A DNA stretch of 45,005 nt from contig UQGR01000008.1 in assembly GCA_900540705.1 (NCBI GenBank), positions 1 to 45,005 of the forward strand, given 5' to 3'. The DNA comes from an uncultured Mollicutes bacterium (lineage in GTDB: Bacteria > Bacillota_I > Bacilli_A > Acholeplasmatales > Anaeroplasmataceae). Under the pieces are notes generated by a model that had not been told where the DNA came from, made no database searches, and was given only the letters and a program-made list of their open reading frames with translations. Shown here piece after piece: positions 31,281 through 39,681 of the stretch. The position numbers and the translations under genes were made by a program. Within the stretch, counting starts at the first letter, position 1, and every line of letters begins with the position of its first letter.

Positions 31281-33550
31281 TGAGTGAGATTGTCATAGGT
31301 AGTATTCAATCCTATATTTATAAAAGTGAAGATTCCTTATATAAGGTTGCCAAAATTCTTACGTCTCACAAGGAAGAACTCATCATTGTCGGTTCTTTTT
31401 TAGAACTAGAGGAAGGGTTAGAGTATGAATTTGTCGGCACCTTTTTAGAACATGCCAAATATGGAAGACAGTTTCGAATTGAATCCTATACGAAAAGTAA
31501 TTCCTATTCCTCTGAGGGGTTGATTTCCTATCTTTCAAGTGATAAATTTTTTGGAATAGGTCAAAAGCTTGCTGAAAAAATTGTAGCTACTTTAGGATTG
31601 GATTGTATCAACAAGATTATGGATAATCCAGATTGTCTAGATGAAGTTCCTCAGATGACAGCTGCTAGAAAGAAAGTCATTACAGAGGTTTTAAAAGAGA
31701 ACTATGCCCAAGAACAGGTTCTCATTCAGCTCTATGGCTTTGGTTTGACAGATAAGATGATTTATCGCTTATATGAAGTATATGGAAATGAGGCAGCCCT
31801 TCGTATTGAGGAGAATCCTTACTGCTTAATCTACGATGTTGATGGCTTTGGCTTTAAAAAAAGTGATGCCCTTGCCTTACGTCTTGGCTTTCAGGAAAAT
31901 GATATTCTTCGGTTGAGAGAGGCTCTTCGCTATACCTTGAATGCCGTATGTTATCAGCAGGGCTATACCTTTTTGTCTGAATCTCAGCTATTAAATTCCT
32001 GTGAAGCATTGTTAAATCATTCCTCTACCTTAACTCAGGACAATTTGAAAAATGCCTTGAGTACCCTTCTTGAGCAACAGTTAGTTATTCAGGAGGAGGA
32101 CCGCTATTTTGAACCTTCCTTGTATAGAAGTGAGGTTAAATGTGCCGAGCGCTTGTTAAAAATTAAAAGCTATAAAAAGAAACTTTTTTCTAAGGATAAG
32201 GTTTTAAAGACAATAGAGAAGGTACAGCAGGATTTGGACATTCGCTATACAGACCTTCAAAAGGAGGCTATTTTAAAAGCCTTGAGTAATAAGCTCTCTA
32301 TTATTACAGGTGGGCCGGGTACAGGAAAATCAACGATTATCCAAGGCATTCTTAGATGCTATGCAATATTAAATGATTTGGTTTTTCCTTGTGATGAATT
32401 AGATATGAAGGTTACAATGATGGCTCCGACTGGAAGAGCGGCGAAGAGGATGTGTGAGGTTGCAAACTTTAAAGCCACTACTATCCATAAGGCCTTAGGC
32501 TATAATTATGAGGGTGGATTCTCTATGACAGAGGAGGCCCCATTATCCTGTTCTCTTGCGATTATAGATGAAGCTTCTATGATTGATATCCATCTTGCAG
32601 CCTCCCTTTTTAGAGCATTACCTTTAGGTTCTCAGTTGATTTTAGTCGGCGATGAAAACCAGCTTCCCTCTGTTGGACCTGGGAATGTATTTCATGATTT
32701 GATTGCCTCTAATCTTTTTGAAACTATTAAGCTTTATGAGATTATGCGCCAAGCAAAGGATTCTAACATCATTCGTCTTTCCAATATGGTCCATTCTGGG
32801 CAAATAGATTTTCGCATTTTTAGTGAAAAAAAAGAGGTCTATTTTTATCCCTGTGAGGCTAAAAATATAAAAGAACTACTGTATCGCATTTTAGACGCCT
32901 ATGTGGATGGGGGAAACGATTTAAAATTAGGAATGCAGATTTTAATTCCTATGTATGCAGGTGTTGCCGGAATTGATGCCATAAATCAAGCCATCACCAC
33001 TAGATACAATGAAACTGAAGAAAAGCTAGTTAGAGACCAGCTGATAATTAAAAAGAATGATAAGGTTTTACAACTTAAAAATGATCCTACTTTAATGCTG
33101 ATGAATGGAGATATTGGAGTTGTTCAGGGGATTATGAAGGTTAAGGAAAAGGATACGCTCATCATCGATTTTGATGGTAAGATGATTCAATATCCTGCAA
33201 AGGAAATGGAAAATCTCCGGTTAGCCTATGCAATATCCATCCATAAGTCTCAGGGAAGCGAGTATGACAATGTCATATTACCTATTTTGCCAAGCTACCA
33301 TATGATGCTTAGAAAAAAAATACTATACACTGCAATAACAAGAGCGAAGAAGAAACTCATTATCCTTGGAAATCTTTCCGTATTAAAGGAAGCCATTCAA
33401 ACGATGGAGCCTGTGAGACAAACTGGCCTTTTGAATCGATTATCTGTGAACTCGGTTCCAGAACTGAAGCTATTAGATGCGTCCCTTCCCTTTGATGTTT
33501 TTGGAGAATATGATATGGAGGGGATAACCCCCTATAGCTTTATGGAATAA
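31280..33550 (+). CDS. recD2: RecD2 ATP-dependent DNA helicase
   Basis: RecD2 is a 5'-3' SF1B helicase of bacteria that lack RecBCD, active in repair and replication-fork stability. The 756-residue product has the RecD2-type N-terminal OB/helix-hairpin-helix region (FGIGQKLAEKIVATLG, about residues 92-107), Walker A GGPGTGKST (about 344-352), DEASMID (Walker B), GDENQLPSVGPGNVF, and the C-terminal motifs AYAISIHKSQGSEYDNVI and LYTAITRAKKKLII. Start ATG overlaps the mnmA TGA by one base, so the two are translationally coupled. Confidence 0.97.
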   Translation: MSEIVIGSIQSYIYKSEDSLYKVAKILTSHKEELIIVGSFLELEEGLEYEFVGTFLEHAKYGRQFRIESYTKSNSYSSEGLISYLSSDKFFGIGQKLAEKIVATLGLDCINKIMDNPDCLDEVPQMTAARKKVITEVLKENYAQEQVLIQLYGFGLTDKMIYRLYEVYGNEAALRIEENPYCLIYDVDGFGFKKSDALALRLGFQENDILRLREALRYTLNAVCYQQGYTFLSESQLLNSCEALLNHSSTLTQDNLKNALSTLLEQQLVIQEEDRYFEPSLYRSEVKCAERLLKIKSYKKKLFSKDKVLKTIEKVQQDLDIRYTDLQKEAILKALSNKLSIITGGPGTGKSTIIQGILRCYAILNDLVFPCDELDMKVTMMAPTGRAAKRMCEVANFKATTIHKALGYNYEGGFSMTEEAPLSCSLAIIDEASMIDIHLAASLFRALPLGSQLILVGDENQLPSVGPGNVFHDLIASNLFETIKLYEIMRQAKDSNIIRLSNMVHSGQIDFRIFSEKKEVYFYPCEAKNIKELLYRILDAYVDGGNDLKLGMQILIPMYAGVAGIDAINQAITTRYNETEEKLVRDQLIIKKNDKVLQLKNDPTLMLMNGDIGVVQGIMKVKEKDTLIIDFDGKMIQYPAKEMENLRLAYAISIHKSQGSEYDNVILPILPSYHMMLRKKILYTAITRAKKKLIILGNLSVLKEAIQTMEPVRQTGLLNRLSVNSVPELKLLDASLPFDVFGEYDMEGITPYSFME

Positions 33551-33604
33551 ATTACCATAGTAATTCTATAGTTTTATCTAAAAATAATATTGGGTGAACA
33601 AAGC

Positions 33605-33718
33605 ATGAAGAAATTAATGATGTTAGGCTTAGGCATTCTTGTTGGAATGATGCTTAGTGAATGTGAACAATTAAAAAAGCCAATGAAGCAAGTATTAAAA
33701 AAAATAAATATAGAATAG
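33605..33718 (+). CDS. 37-residue single-pass membrane peptide
   Basis: A 37-codon frame runs from ATG 33605 to TAG 33716-33718 and is preceded by GGGTGA at 33591-33596. The product has a Lys-Lys start, one hydrophobic stretch of about 13 residues with glycines (MMLGLGILVGMML), then a charged tail with repeated Lys. It resembles the short hypothetical membrane proteins common between recD2 and alaS in low-GC genomes. LSEC looks like a lipobox but Glu at -1 is against it. A terminator follows at once, which supports a real gene end. Confidence 0.6.
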   Translation: MKKLMMLGLGILVGMMLSECEQLKKPMKQVLKKINIE

Positions 33719-33723
33719 GAAAG

Positions 33724-33747
33724 GCCTGAGGTAAAACTCAGGCTTTT
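33724..33747. terminator. Terminator shared by the small membrane gene and the XRE gene
   Basis: GCCTGAG (33724-33730) pairs with CTCAGGC (33737-33743), loop GTAAAA, followed by four T; A-rich sequence on the left allows minus-strand use too. Confidence 0.75.
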
Positions 33748-33975
33748 CTAATCATAAAAAACGATAGCTTGGGGTGGGGCTTTTAGTAGATTTAAATCGA
33801 TATCTAAAAGAATAGCTAATCGTACAATTAGAAAAAAGGAAAGATTTTGTTTGTGATTCTCTATTTTACAATAGGCGGTCTTAGAGATGGGGATTTGCTT
33901 GGCTAGCTCCTTTTGTGAGAGGAGAAGTGTCTGTCTTTTTAGTTTTATGAGTTCAATATAGTCTCTTTGATTCAT
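33748..33975 (-). CDS. Small XRE-family DNA-binding regulator
   Basis: The 75-residue product is a single HTH_3 (Cro/CI) domain: LKRQTLLLSQKELAKQIPISKTAYCKIENHKQNLS contains the two helices of the DNA-reading motif, followed by helices typical of the fold (LIVRLAILLDIDLNLL). No effector or oligomerisation domain is present. It stands alone on the minus strand between recD2 and alaS. Its target is unknown; autoregulation is common for such genes. Confidence 0.85.
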   Translation of the reverse strand: MNQRDYIELIKLKRQTLLLSQKELAKQIPISKTAYCKIENHKQNLSFFLIVRLAILLDIDLNLLKAPPQAIVFYD

Positions 33976-34104
33976 TTTTTCACCAAAAATATTATATCCT
34001 ATTTTTTCTTTAAATTATAAAAACCCTCCTTTTGACCTAATTTTTCTTTCCTTAAGAAAAAAGAAGGATATGTTTGGGAAAAGGTAGTTTATTCTTGATA
34101 AAGA

Positions 34105-34133
34105 TTGCAAATTTTGGTAAAATATTATATACT
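34105..34133 (+). promoter_or_regulatory. alaS promoter
   Basis: TTGCAA (34105-34110), 17-bp spacer, TATACT (34128-34133), followed by AGGAGG and ATG 34172. There is no space for a T-box, so alaS is not controlled that way here. Confidence 0.7.
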
Positions 34134-34171
34134 AGAGTTTTTTTAGTAATGAAGTAGGAGGTTTATTTAAA

Positions 34172-36781
34172 ATGAGAAAAATGACTTCAAGTGAAATTAG
34201 ACAGATGTGGTTAGATTTTTACCAGTCTAAGGGACATAAGGTAGAGCCTTCAGCCTCTTTAGTTCCTCATGATGATCCAACTCTTTTATGGACCAATGCA
34301 GGTGTTACACCTTTAAAGAAATATTTTGATGGGACGGTTGTTCCTGAAAACCCAAGAATTACAAATGCCCAAAAGTGTATTCGTACAAACGATATAGAAA
34401 ATGTAGGTAAGACTACGCACCATCATACGTTTTTTGAAATGTTAGGTAATTTTTCTATTGGAGATTATTTTAAGAAGGAGGCAATTTCTTATGCCTATGA
34501 AATTCTCTTTGATGAAAAATGGTTTGCGTTCCCTAAGGATAAAATTTATATAACCTACTATCCAGAGGATACAGAGGCTAGAGATTTATGGCTTAAGGCA
34601 GGAATTGAGCCAGAACACTTAATTCCTCTTGCAGGAAACTTCTGGGAAATTGGAGAAGGACCATGTGGGCCTGATACAGAGATGTTTTTCGATCAAGGAG
34701 AAGCCTATGATAAGCGTGGAAAAGAACTGATAGAAAATGATATTGATAACGATCGTTTTATAGAAATTGGAAATATCGTATTTTCTCAATATAGCTCTAA
34801 AGAGGGGGTGGCTCGTAAGGATTATAAGGAGCTTCCTTCTAAGAACATTGATACTGGTTGGGGATTAGAGAGACTATGCTGTGTAATGCAGGGAGTTCAT
34901 ACCAATTATGATACTGATTTATTCCGCCCAATTACCGCTAAAATTGAAGAAATTTCGAATGTGGTATATACAGGACAGATGGCTTTCAAGGTCATTGCAG
35001 ATCATGTAAGAACGTTGACCTTCGCTATCGCGGATGGAGCTGTTCTATCCAATGAAGGTAGAGGCTATGTATTAAGAAGAGTATTGAGAAGAGCCTCAAA
35101 ATATGCCAAATCCATAGGTATTGAAAAGCCATTTATGGCAGAGCTTGTGGATGTTGTAGTTTCTATCATGGATCCATATTATCCATATCTTCATGAAAAA
35201 ACAGCGATTATTAAAAAAATTATTACAGCAGAAGAGGAAAAATTTTTAGATACCTTGGCAGCAGGAGAGAAACGCTTTAGTGCGATTGCTGAGAAGACAG
35301 AACAGATGATTTCCGCAACAGATGCCTTTCTTCTTTACGATACCTATGGTTTTCCTATTGAGCTTACAATTGAGTATGCTCAGGAGCATAATTTAACTGT
35401 GGATCAGGATGGATTTAAAAAGCTATTAGAGGAACAGAAACAAAGAGCTAGAAATGCCCGTAAGGATGAAGCTTCTATGTCAGGGCAGAATGAGGCTTTC
35501 CTAAATTTTAAAGCAGAATCTAAGTTTTCTGGCTACTATTCTACGAACCATAAGGCACGAGTGATTGCCGTTTTTGACCAGGGTGTCGTTTTAGATGAAA
35601 CCCCATTTTATGCATTTTCAGGTGGTCAGCTCAGCGATAAGGGAATGCTTGATCAAGTGAGAGTTTTAGATGTTTGTAAAATGCCTAATGGACAGCATCT
35701 TCATATCTTGGAGCATAATCCATTTAAGGTTGGGGATTTGGTTTATGCGGTTGTGGATAAGGAAAATCGGAATTTGACTCGTAAGAACCATTCGGCAGCC
35801 CATCTTTTACAGGCAGCCCTCCAGAAGGTTTTAGGAGCACATGTTCATCAACAGGGCTCTCAGGTTTGTTCTACCTATTGTCGGTTTGACTTCAATAACT
35901 ACAATAGCCTATCTGATGAGGATATATTAAAAATTGAGGATTTAGTAAATCAGTTTATTCAGGAATCCCATAAGGTAAATACAGTTGTTTTACCAATTGA
36001 AGAAGCGAAGAAGCTTGGCGCTATGGCCTTATTTGGTGAAAAGTATGGAGCAAACGTTCGAGTGGTAGATATGGAGGTTTCAAAGGAGTTTTGTGCAGGA
36101 ACGCATGTCGATAACACAAAAGAAATTGAAAGCTTTGCCATCAATTCCTATGAATCTATTGGAAATGGCTTATTCCGTATTATGGCATCTACCTCCTCTA
36201 ACGCTATGGAATATGTAAAGCAGGCTGGGGATAATTTAAGTAAATCAATTTTAGAAACAGTGCATAAGGCGAAGGAGCTTACAGAGGCTGCAGCCAAGGA
36301 AGATTTATATTTGACCTATGCCTATAGCTTCCATGAACCAACCTGTTTTGGCTATCGCTATATTTTAGCCTTAAGAGAAGAGAAGGCAAAGGCTCAAAAT
36401 GCTTTGAAGGTCTTAGAAAAGGAATATAATGCAAAGAAGAGTCAAAATGCTTTATCTAATTTAAATCGCTTTGATTCACAAATTGAAGAGAATAAGCTAT
36501 TTGTCTGCTTAGATGCAGTTCCATCTAATTTATTAAAGGATATGGCTGTAGCGTTAAGAAATAATAAGAATTTAGAGGTCGTATTTTTAGCGAGTGTAGA
36601 TCACAACAAGGTTACCTTTGTTTGTGCAACAAAAACACTAGATGCATCCATGCTTGTAAAAGAGGCAGCTAAGCTTTGCCAAGGTGGTGGAGGCGGAAAG
36701 AAGGACCTTGCCCAGGCTGGTGGACAGGACGCTTCTAAAACCCAGGCTGCAATAGAGCATGTGAAGGAATTATGCCGATGA
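34172..36781 (+). CDS. alaS: Alanyl-tRNA synthetase
   Basis: AlaRS charges tRNA-Ala by recognising the G3-U70 pair. The 869-residue product begins with MTSSEIRQMWLDFYQSKGH and PSASLVPHDDPTLLWTNAG, has FFEMLGNFSIGDYF and GWGLERL of the class II core, the editing domain zinc motif NHSAAHLLQAAL (HxxxH) with CAGTHV (CxxxH), and a C-terminal C-Ala domain with the GGGGGKKDLAQAGG glycine-rich motif. The length is normal. AGGAGG upstream of ATG 34172 is a strong Shine-Dalgarno. ruvX follows with overlap. Confidence 0.98.
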   Translation: MRKMTSSEIRQMWLDFYQSKGHKVEPSASLVPHDDPTLLWTNAGVTPLKKYFDGTVVPENPRITNAQKCIRTNDIENVGKTTHHHTFFEMLGNFSIGDYFKKEAISYAYEILFDEKWFAFPKDKIYITYYPEDTEARDLWLKAGIEPEHLIPLAGNFWEIGEGPCGPDTEMFFDQGEAYDKRGKELIENDIDNDRFIEIGNIVFSQYSSKEGVARKDYKELPSKNIDTGWGLERLCCVMQGVHTNYDTDLFRPITAKIEEISNVVYTGQMAFKVIADHVRTLTFAIADGAVLSNEGRGYVLRRVLRRASKYAKSIGIEKPFMAELVDVVVSIMDPYYPYLHEKTAIIKKIITAEEEKFLDTLAAGEKRFSAIAEKTEQMISATDAFLLYDTYGFPIELTIEYAQEHNLTVDQDGFKKLLEEQKQRARNARKDEASMSGQNEAFLNFKAESKFSGYYSTNHKARVIAVFDQGVVLDETPFYAFSGGQLSDKGMLDQVRVLDVCKMPNGQHLHILEHNPFKVGDLVYAVVDKENRNLTRKNHSAAHLLQAALQKVLGAHVHQQGSQVCSTYCRFDFNNYNSLSDEDILKIEDLVNQFIQESHKVNTVVLPIEEAKKLGAMALFGEKYGANVRVVDMEVSKEFCAGTHVDNTKEIESFAINSYESIGNGLFRIMASTSSNAMEYVKQAGDNLSKSILETVHKAKELTEAAAKEDLYLTYAYSFHEPTCFGYRYILALREEKAKAQNALKVLEKEYNAKKSQNALSNLNRFDSQIEENKLFVCLDAVPSNLLKDMAVALRNNKNLEVVFLASVDHNKVTFVCATKTLDASMLVKEAAKLCQGGGGGKKDLAQAGGQDASKTQAAIEHVKELCR

Positions 36782-37197
36782 AATATGTCGGATTAGATTT
36801 AGGCAGTAGAACGCTTGGTATTGCTATCTCAGATGAACTTGGGTTTTTGGCCAGAGCGGTGGAAACCTATCGTTTTCCAGAAAATGCCTATAAAAAGGCC
36901 GCAGAGTATACCATAGCATTTTGTCAAAAGGAAAAAGTGACCAAGGTAGTTTTAGGATTGCCGAAGCATATGAATGGAGATGCTGGTATTCGTGCTCAGA
37001 TTTCCTATGATTTTAAGAATCTCATTGAAAAAAATTCTTCCCTAGAGGTGATTTTAGTGGATGAACGGCTTACCACTGTAATGGTAGATAAGACAATGAT
37101 TTTAGGAAATGTTCGTCGCAAAGATCGTCGTGAAAAAAAGGATGAAATGGCCGCTGTCGTCATCTTGCAAAATTATTTAGATAAATTAAAATTTTAA
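36778..37197 (+). CDS. ruvX: RuvX/YqgF family protein (pre-16S rRNA nuclease)
   Basis: YqgF/RuvX matures the 5' end of 16S rRNA and is an RNase H-like fold protein. The 139-residue product has YVGLDLGSRTLGIAIS at the start (first catalytic Asp), VLGLPKHMNGDAG, and ILVDERLTTV with RKDRREKKDEMAAVVIL at the end, i.e. all three acidic motifs. ATG 36778 was preferred since AAGGA lies 9 bp upstream, and it overlaps alaS by 4 bases; an in-frame ATG at 36772 is only 3 bp from that site. Order alaS-ruvX-DUF1292 is as in B. subtilis. Confidence 0.95.
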   Translation: MKYVGLDLGSRTLGIAISDELGFLARAVETYRFPENAYKKAAEYTIAFCQKEKVTKVVLGLPKHMNGDAGIRAQISYDFKNLIEKNSSLEVILVDERLTTVMVDKTMILGNVRRKDRREKKDEMAAVVILQNYLDKLKF

Positions 37198-37209
37198 AAG
37201 GAGAAACAT

Positions 37210-37545
37210 ATGGAAGATCGTACAATTACAATAACAACAGAGGATGGTAAGGAAGTCGTTTGTGATATCCTTTTTACCTATCACTCTGATCAATTTGAAA
37301 AGGATTATGTCGTATTTGTTCCAAGGGGAACGAACGAAGCCTCTGCGGCATGCTATATCGAAAAGGGTGACGGCACTGGAGAATTGCAGAAGGTGGAAAC
37401 AGAGGAAGAGTGGCAGATGCTAGAGGGTCTACTTGAGGACTATTCCAATGGGCTAGAGGAAGAAGGCTGTAGTGGAAACTGTGGTGGCTGTAGTGGCTGT
37501 GGCTCTGAGGAATGTGACTGCGATGGAAGCTGCGAGTGCGAATAA
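37210..37545 (+). CDS. DUF1292 (YrzB) protein with a cysteine-rich tail
   Basis: DUF1292 proteins have no known function and usually follow yqgF. The first about 80 residues of the 111-residue product fit the family (ITITTEDGKEVVCDILFTY, KDYVVFVP, EEEWQMLEGLLEDY). The last 26 residues are Gly/Ser/acidic with eight cysteines in C-x-C and C-x2-C steps (EEGCSGNCGGCSGCG, then CDCDGSCECE), which looks like a metal-binding or disulfide tail; many family members in this group have such tails. GGAGAAACAT precedes ATG 37210. The tail overlaps the start of the next gene. Confidence 0.88.
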   Translation: MEDRTITITTEDGKEVVCDILFTYHSDQFEKDYVVFVPRGTNEASAACYIEKGDGTGELQKVETEEEWQMLEGLLEDYSNGLEEEGCSGNCGGCSGCGSEECDCDGSCECE

Positions 37546-38158
37546 TCTACTAAATTTAACATTTGATTCTTTAGATTTAGAGCTAAAAGAATATGCCAAA
37601 GAGCATCAGGTCCCCATCATTCAGGAGGAGGGGCTGGCCTTTTTGGAATCTATTTTAAGATTAAAACAGCCTAAAATCATTCTAGAAATTGGAACAGCGA
37701 TTGGTTATTCTGCCATTCGGATGCATAAGGCCTGTGGAGCGAGGATTGTAACCATAGAACGTAATCCAGAGATGGTTCAGTTGGCCCAGAAGAATGTGAA
37801 GCAGGCAAAGCTTGAGCATGCGATTGAAATCATTGAAGCGGATGCCTTAGCCTGTTTTGGGCAGCTGAAGGATAGAACCTTTGACTTGATATTCATTGAT
37901 GCTGCCAAGGCTCAATATACCCATTTTTTTGATTTATATACGCCATTACTTTCTCCATTTGGAGCTGTAATCTGTGATAATATGCTATTCCATGGGTTGG
38001 TTGAGCATCAGGAAGATGCATTAAATCAATCTAGATCCTTAAGAGGTCTTATTCGGAAGCTTTCTAGCTTTCATTCCTATCTTTTGAAGCATCCTAATTT
38101 TGATACCTCCATCTTTAAAATTGGGGATGGAATGTCGATTTCTATAAAGAGGTCTTAA
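37523..38158 (+). CDS. trmR: SAM-dependent O-methyltransferase, TrmR (YrrM)-like
   Basis: TrmR methylates 5-hydroxyuridine in tRNA to 5-methoxyuridine. The 211-residue product belongs to the COMT-like O-methyltransferases: EIGTAIGYSAIRM (SAM motif I), DLIFIDAAKAQYTHFF (metal-binding Asp), CDNMLFHG. Its position after alaS-ruvX-DUF1292 matches B. subtilis yrrM, which supports TrmR. Start is ATG 37523, inside the cysteine-rich codons of DUF1292 (23-bp overlap) with GAGG at 37507-37510 as a distant Shine-Dalgarno; GTG/ATG starts further up are less likely. mltG, usual between yrzB and yrrM, is absent. Confidence 0.85.
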   Translation: MEAASANNLLNLTFDSLDLELKEYAKEHQVPIIQEEGLAFLESILRLKQPKIILEIGTAIGYSAIRMHKACGARIVTIERNPEMVQLAQKNVKQAKLEHAIEIIEADALACFGQLKDRTFDLIFIDAAKAQYTHFFDLYTPLLSPFGAVICDNMLFHGLVEHQEDALNQSRSLRGLIRKLSSFHSYLLKHPNFDTSIFKIGDGMSISIKRS

Positions 38159-38159
38159 T

Positions 38160-39059
38160 ATGCATATTTTAGGAAACATTGTAAAGGTCAATATTGAGCA
38201 TAAATTGATAGGGATAAAGGCCTATAAAAGAATCATTTATTTTTATTTTCAAAGTAGTCAGCTAAGCTTGTTTAAAAGATACCTATATGAAGGAATCTAT
38301 ATTGACTTAGAATACGATGAAAATAAAACCTTCCGTAAAAAGGGAATTGATGCTTATATCGTAAATTATGTCAATCAAATTTTTAGTTTTTCTTTAAATA
38401 AGAGAGTGAACTATTATGATAAATTAGAAATCAATAGTTCCCTTTCTAAATTTTTATCTAGTTTAGGAAATATCATGTTTTTAGATTTGGAAATGACCAT
38501 GCCAGGATATGGGTACTCTGGAAAGGAATATAAGGCTGAGATTATTCAGGCTGGCTATTTGCTTGTAGATGCAAACGGGGATGAGATTAGTCGTTATTCA
38601 AATTATATTCTTCCTAAGGTCAATCCAAAGCTCAGCAATAGAACCTTAAGCTTTTTAAAGCTTGAGAATTCTCAATTTTATTCTAAGGCTATCCCTTATA
38701 TGGACTTTTATGAGGATTTTAAAGCCGTGCTTTTACAATATCGTCCCACCGTTGTCGTCTATGGTAGGAATGATAGTATCACCTTAAGCTCCTCCTATCT
38801 GCTTCATAAGGTACCCTCATTAGCGCCTTATATGCGCTTTGTCAACTTATCTAAGCTGATTAAAAATTATTATAATTTGAAGAATGATGCAGGATTATTT
38901 AAGCTTTATCAAATTTATTATGAAAATGATGATTTACAGGTTCATGATGCGTTTAATGACTCCTATGTCACAAAGGAAGTATTTCAAGCCTTTAAAAATG
39001 ATGTAAATCGGACCACAAGCTTTTCTGCAAAAATCAGAAAAATATTAGAGCCTAAATAG
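38160..39059 (+). CDS. DEDD-type 3'-5' exonuclease with an unidentified N-terminal domain
   Basis: Residues from about 105 on form a DnaQ/RNase T-like exonuclease: FLDLEM (D109 and E111, ExoI DxE), a middle Asp in YGRNDSITL (ExoII region), and VHDAFNDSYVT (H and D, the ExoIII HxxxxD of the DEDDh type). The N-terminal about 100 residues (IVKVNIEHKLIGIKAYKRIIYFYFQ) are beta-rich with many Ile, Tyr and Lys and match no domain I know; an OB-like nucleic-acid binding role is possible. Starts one base after trmR. Substrate DNA or RNA unknown. The stop codon lies in the loop of a terminator. Confidence 0.8.
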   Translation: MHILGNIVKVNIEHKLIGIKAYKRIIYFYFQSSQLSLFKRYLYEGIYIDLEYDENKTFRKKGIDAYIVNYVNQIFSFSLNKRVNYYDKLEINSSLSKFLSSLGNIMFLDLEMTMPGYGYSGKEYKAEIIQAGYLLVDANGDEISRYSNYILPKVNPKLSNRTLSFLKLENSQFYSKAIPYMDFYEDFKAVLLQYRPTVVVYGRNDSITLSSSYLLHKVPSLAPYMRFVNLSKLIKNYYNLKNDAGLFKLYQIYYENDDLQVHDAFNDSYVTKEVFQAFKNDVNRTTSFSAKIRKILEPK

Positions 39060-39070
39060 GGCTCTTTTTT
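39047..39070 (+). terminator. Terminator overlapping the exonuclease stop codon
   Basis: AGAGCC (39047-39052) pairs with GGCTCT (39060-39065), the TAG stop (39057-39059) is in the loop, and six T follow. Confidence 0.8.
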
Positions 39071-39083
39071 CATATACTTATAG

Positions 39084-39109
39084 TATGGTGATTGGATATG
39101 GTGATTGGA
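39084..39109 (+). repeat. 13-bp exact tandem duplication over the murI start
   Basis: TATGGTGATTGGA occurs twice directly in tandem (39084-39096 and 39097-39109). Each copy holds an ATG. The second ATG (39098) starts murI; the first (39085) is in another frame and opens an 11-codon reading frame ending at TAG 39118-39120. The GGTGAT of the first copy can serve as Shine-Dalgarno for the second ATG. Confidence 0.9.
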
Positions 39110-39676
39110 ATATTAGATAGTGGTATGGGTGGCTTGGCAGTTGCTAAAAAAATAAAAAGTCCACAGGATCAGCTCATAGTAGTTTTAGATCGAGGCTACT
39201 TTCCTTATGGAAATAAATCAAAGCTTTTTCTATTAGAGCGTTCCTATTATTTAGTGGAATACCTGCGGAACCAGGGAGCAGAGCTAATTATTCTGGCTTG
39301 CAATACCTTATCTGTTACAGTTACAGGCTTTCTTAGAAGTTGCTTTCAGGTTCCCATATTGAGTGTATTTGAATATTTTTCTCCTTACTTAAAGAAGGAA
39401 AACATCTTTATGGGTTCCTATAATACCATCCGTTATGTCAAGGAGCATTATCCGATAGAATGTATTGATGGGACAGAGCTTATTGCAGCTATAGAAGAGG
39501 GAACGCCAGTCGTGGAGATTCTTGGTAAACTAGACTTTAAGCAAAAGAAAAACCTATTGTTGGGCTGTACTCATTTTCTTACTTTAGATAAAGAGGTGTT
39601 TCCTTTACGTACGATGGATCAGATAGAGGATTTAAAAAAGGATATAAAAAAGGCTAGAGAGAATTTATCCCTCTAG
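39098..39676 (+). CDS. murI: Short glutamate racemase homologue (MurI-like)
   Basis: MurI converts L- to D-glutamate for peptidoglycan, using two cysteines. The 192-residue product has the N-terminal GILDSGMGGLAV (D7, S8), the PYG motif as FPYGNKS (about 36-42), the first catalytic cysteine in LACNT (C68) and the second in GCTHF (C157). Usual MurI is about 265 residues with the cysteines about 110 apart; here they are 89 apart, and the C-terminal about 50 residues after the second cysteine are missing. It may be a compact racemase or a paralogue with altered activity. The start is ATG 39098 in the second copy of a 13-bp tandem repeat. Confidence 0.75.
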   Translation: MVIGILDSGMGGLAVAKKIKSPQDQLIVVLDRGYFPYGNKSKLFLLERSYYLVEYLRNQGAELIILACNTLSVTVTGFLRSCFQVPILSVFEYFSPYLKKENIFMGSYNTIRYVKEHYPIECIDGTELIAAIEEGTPVVEILGKLDFKQKKNLLLGCTHFLTLDKEVFPLRTMDQIEDLKKDIKKARENLSL

Positions 39677-39681
39677 CTTTT
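39653..39681. terminator. Bidirectional terminator between murI and RNase J
   Basis: GCTAGAG (39653-39659) pairs with CTCTAGC (39671-39677), flanked by A and T runs; serves both convergent genes. Confidence 0.8.

Noticed and set aside
33605..33718. Lipoprotein reading of the 37-residue peptide
   Set aside because: LSEC has Glu at -1 of the cysteine, where small residues are needed.
34020..34171. T-box or riboswitch upstream of alaS
   Set aside because: Only about 40 bp lie between promoter and ATG and there is no T-box core AAGGTGG sequence.
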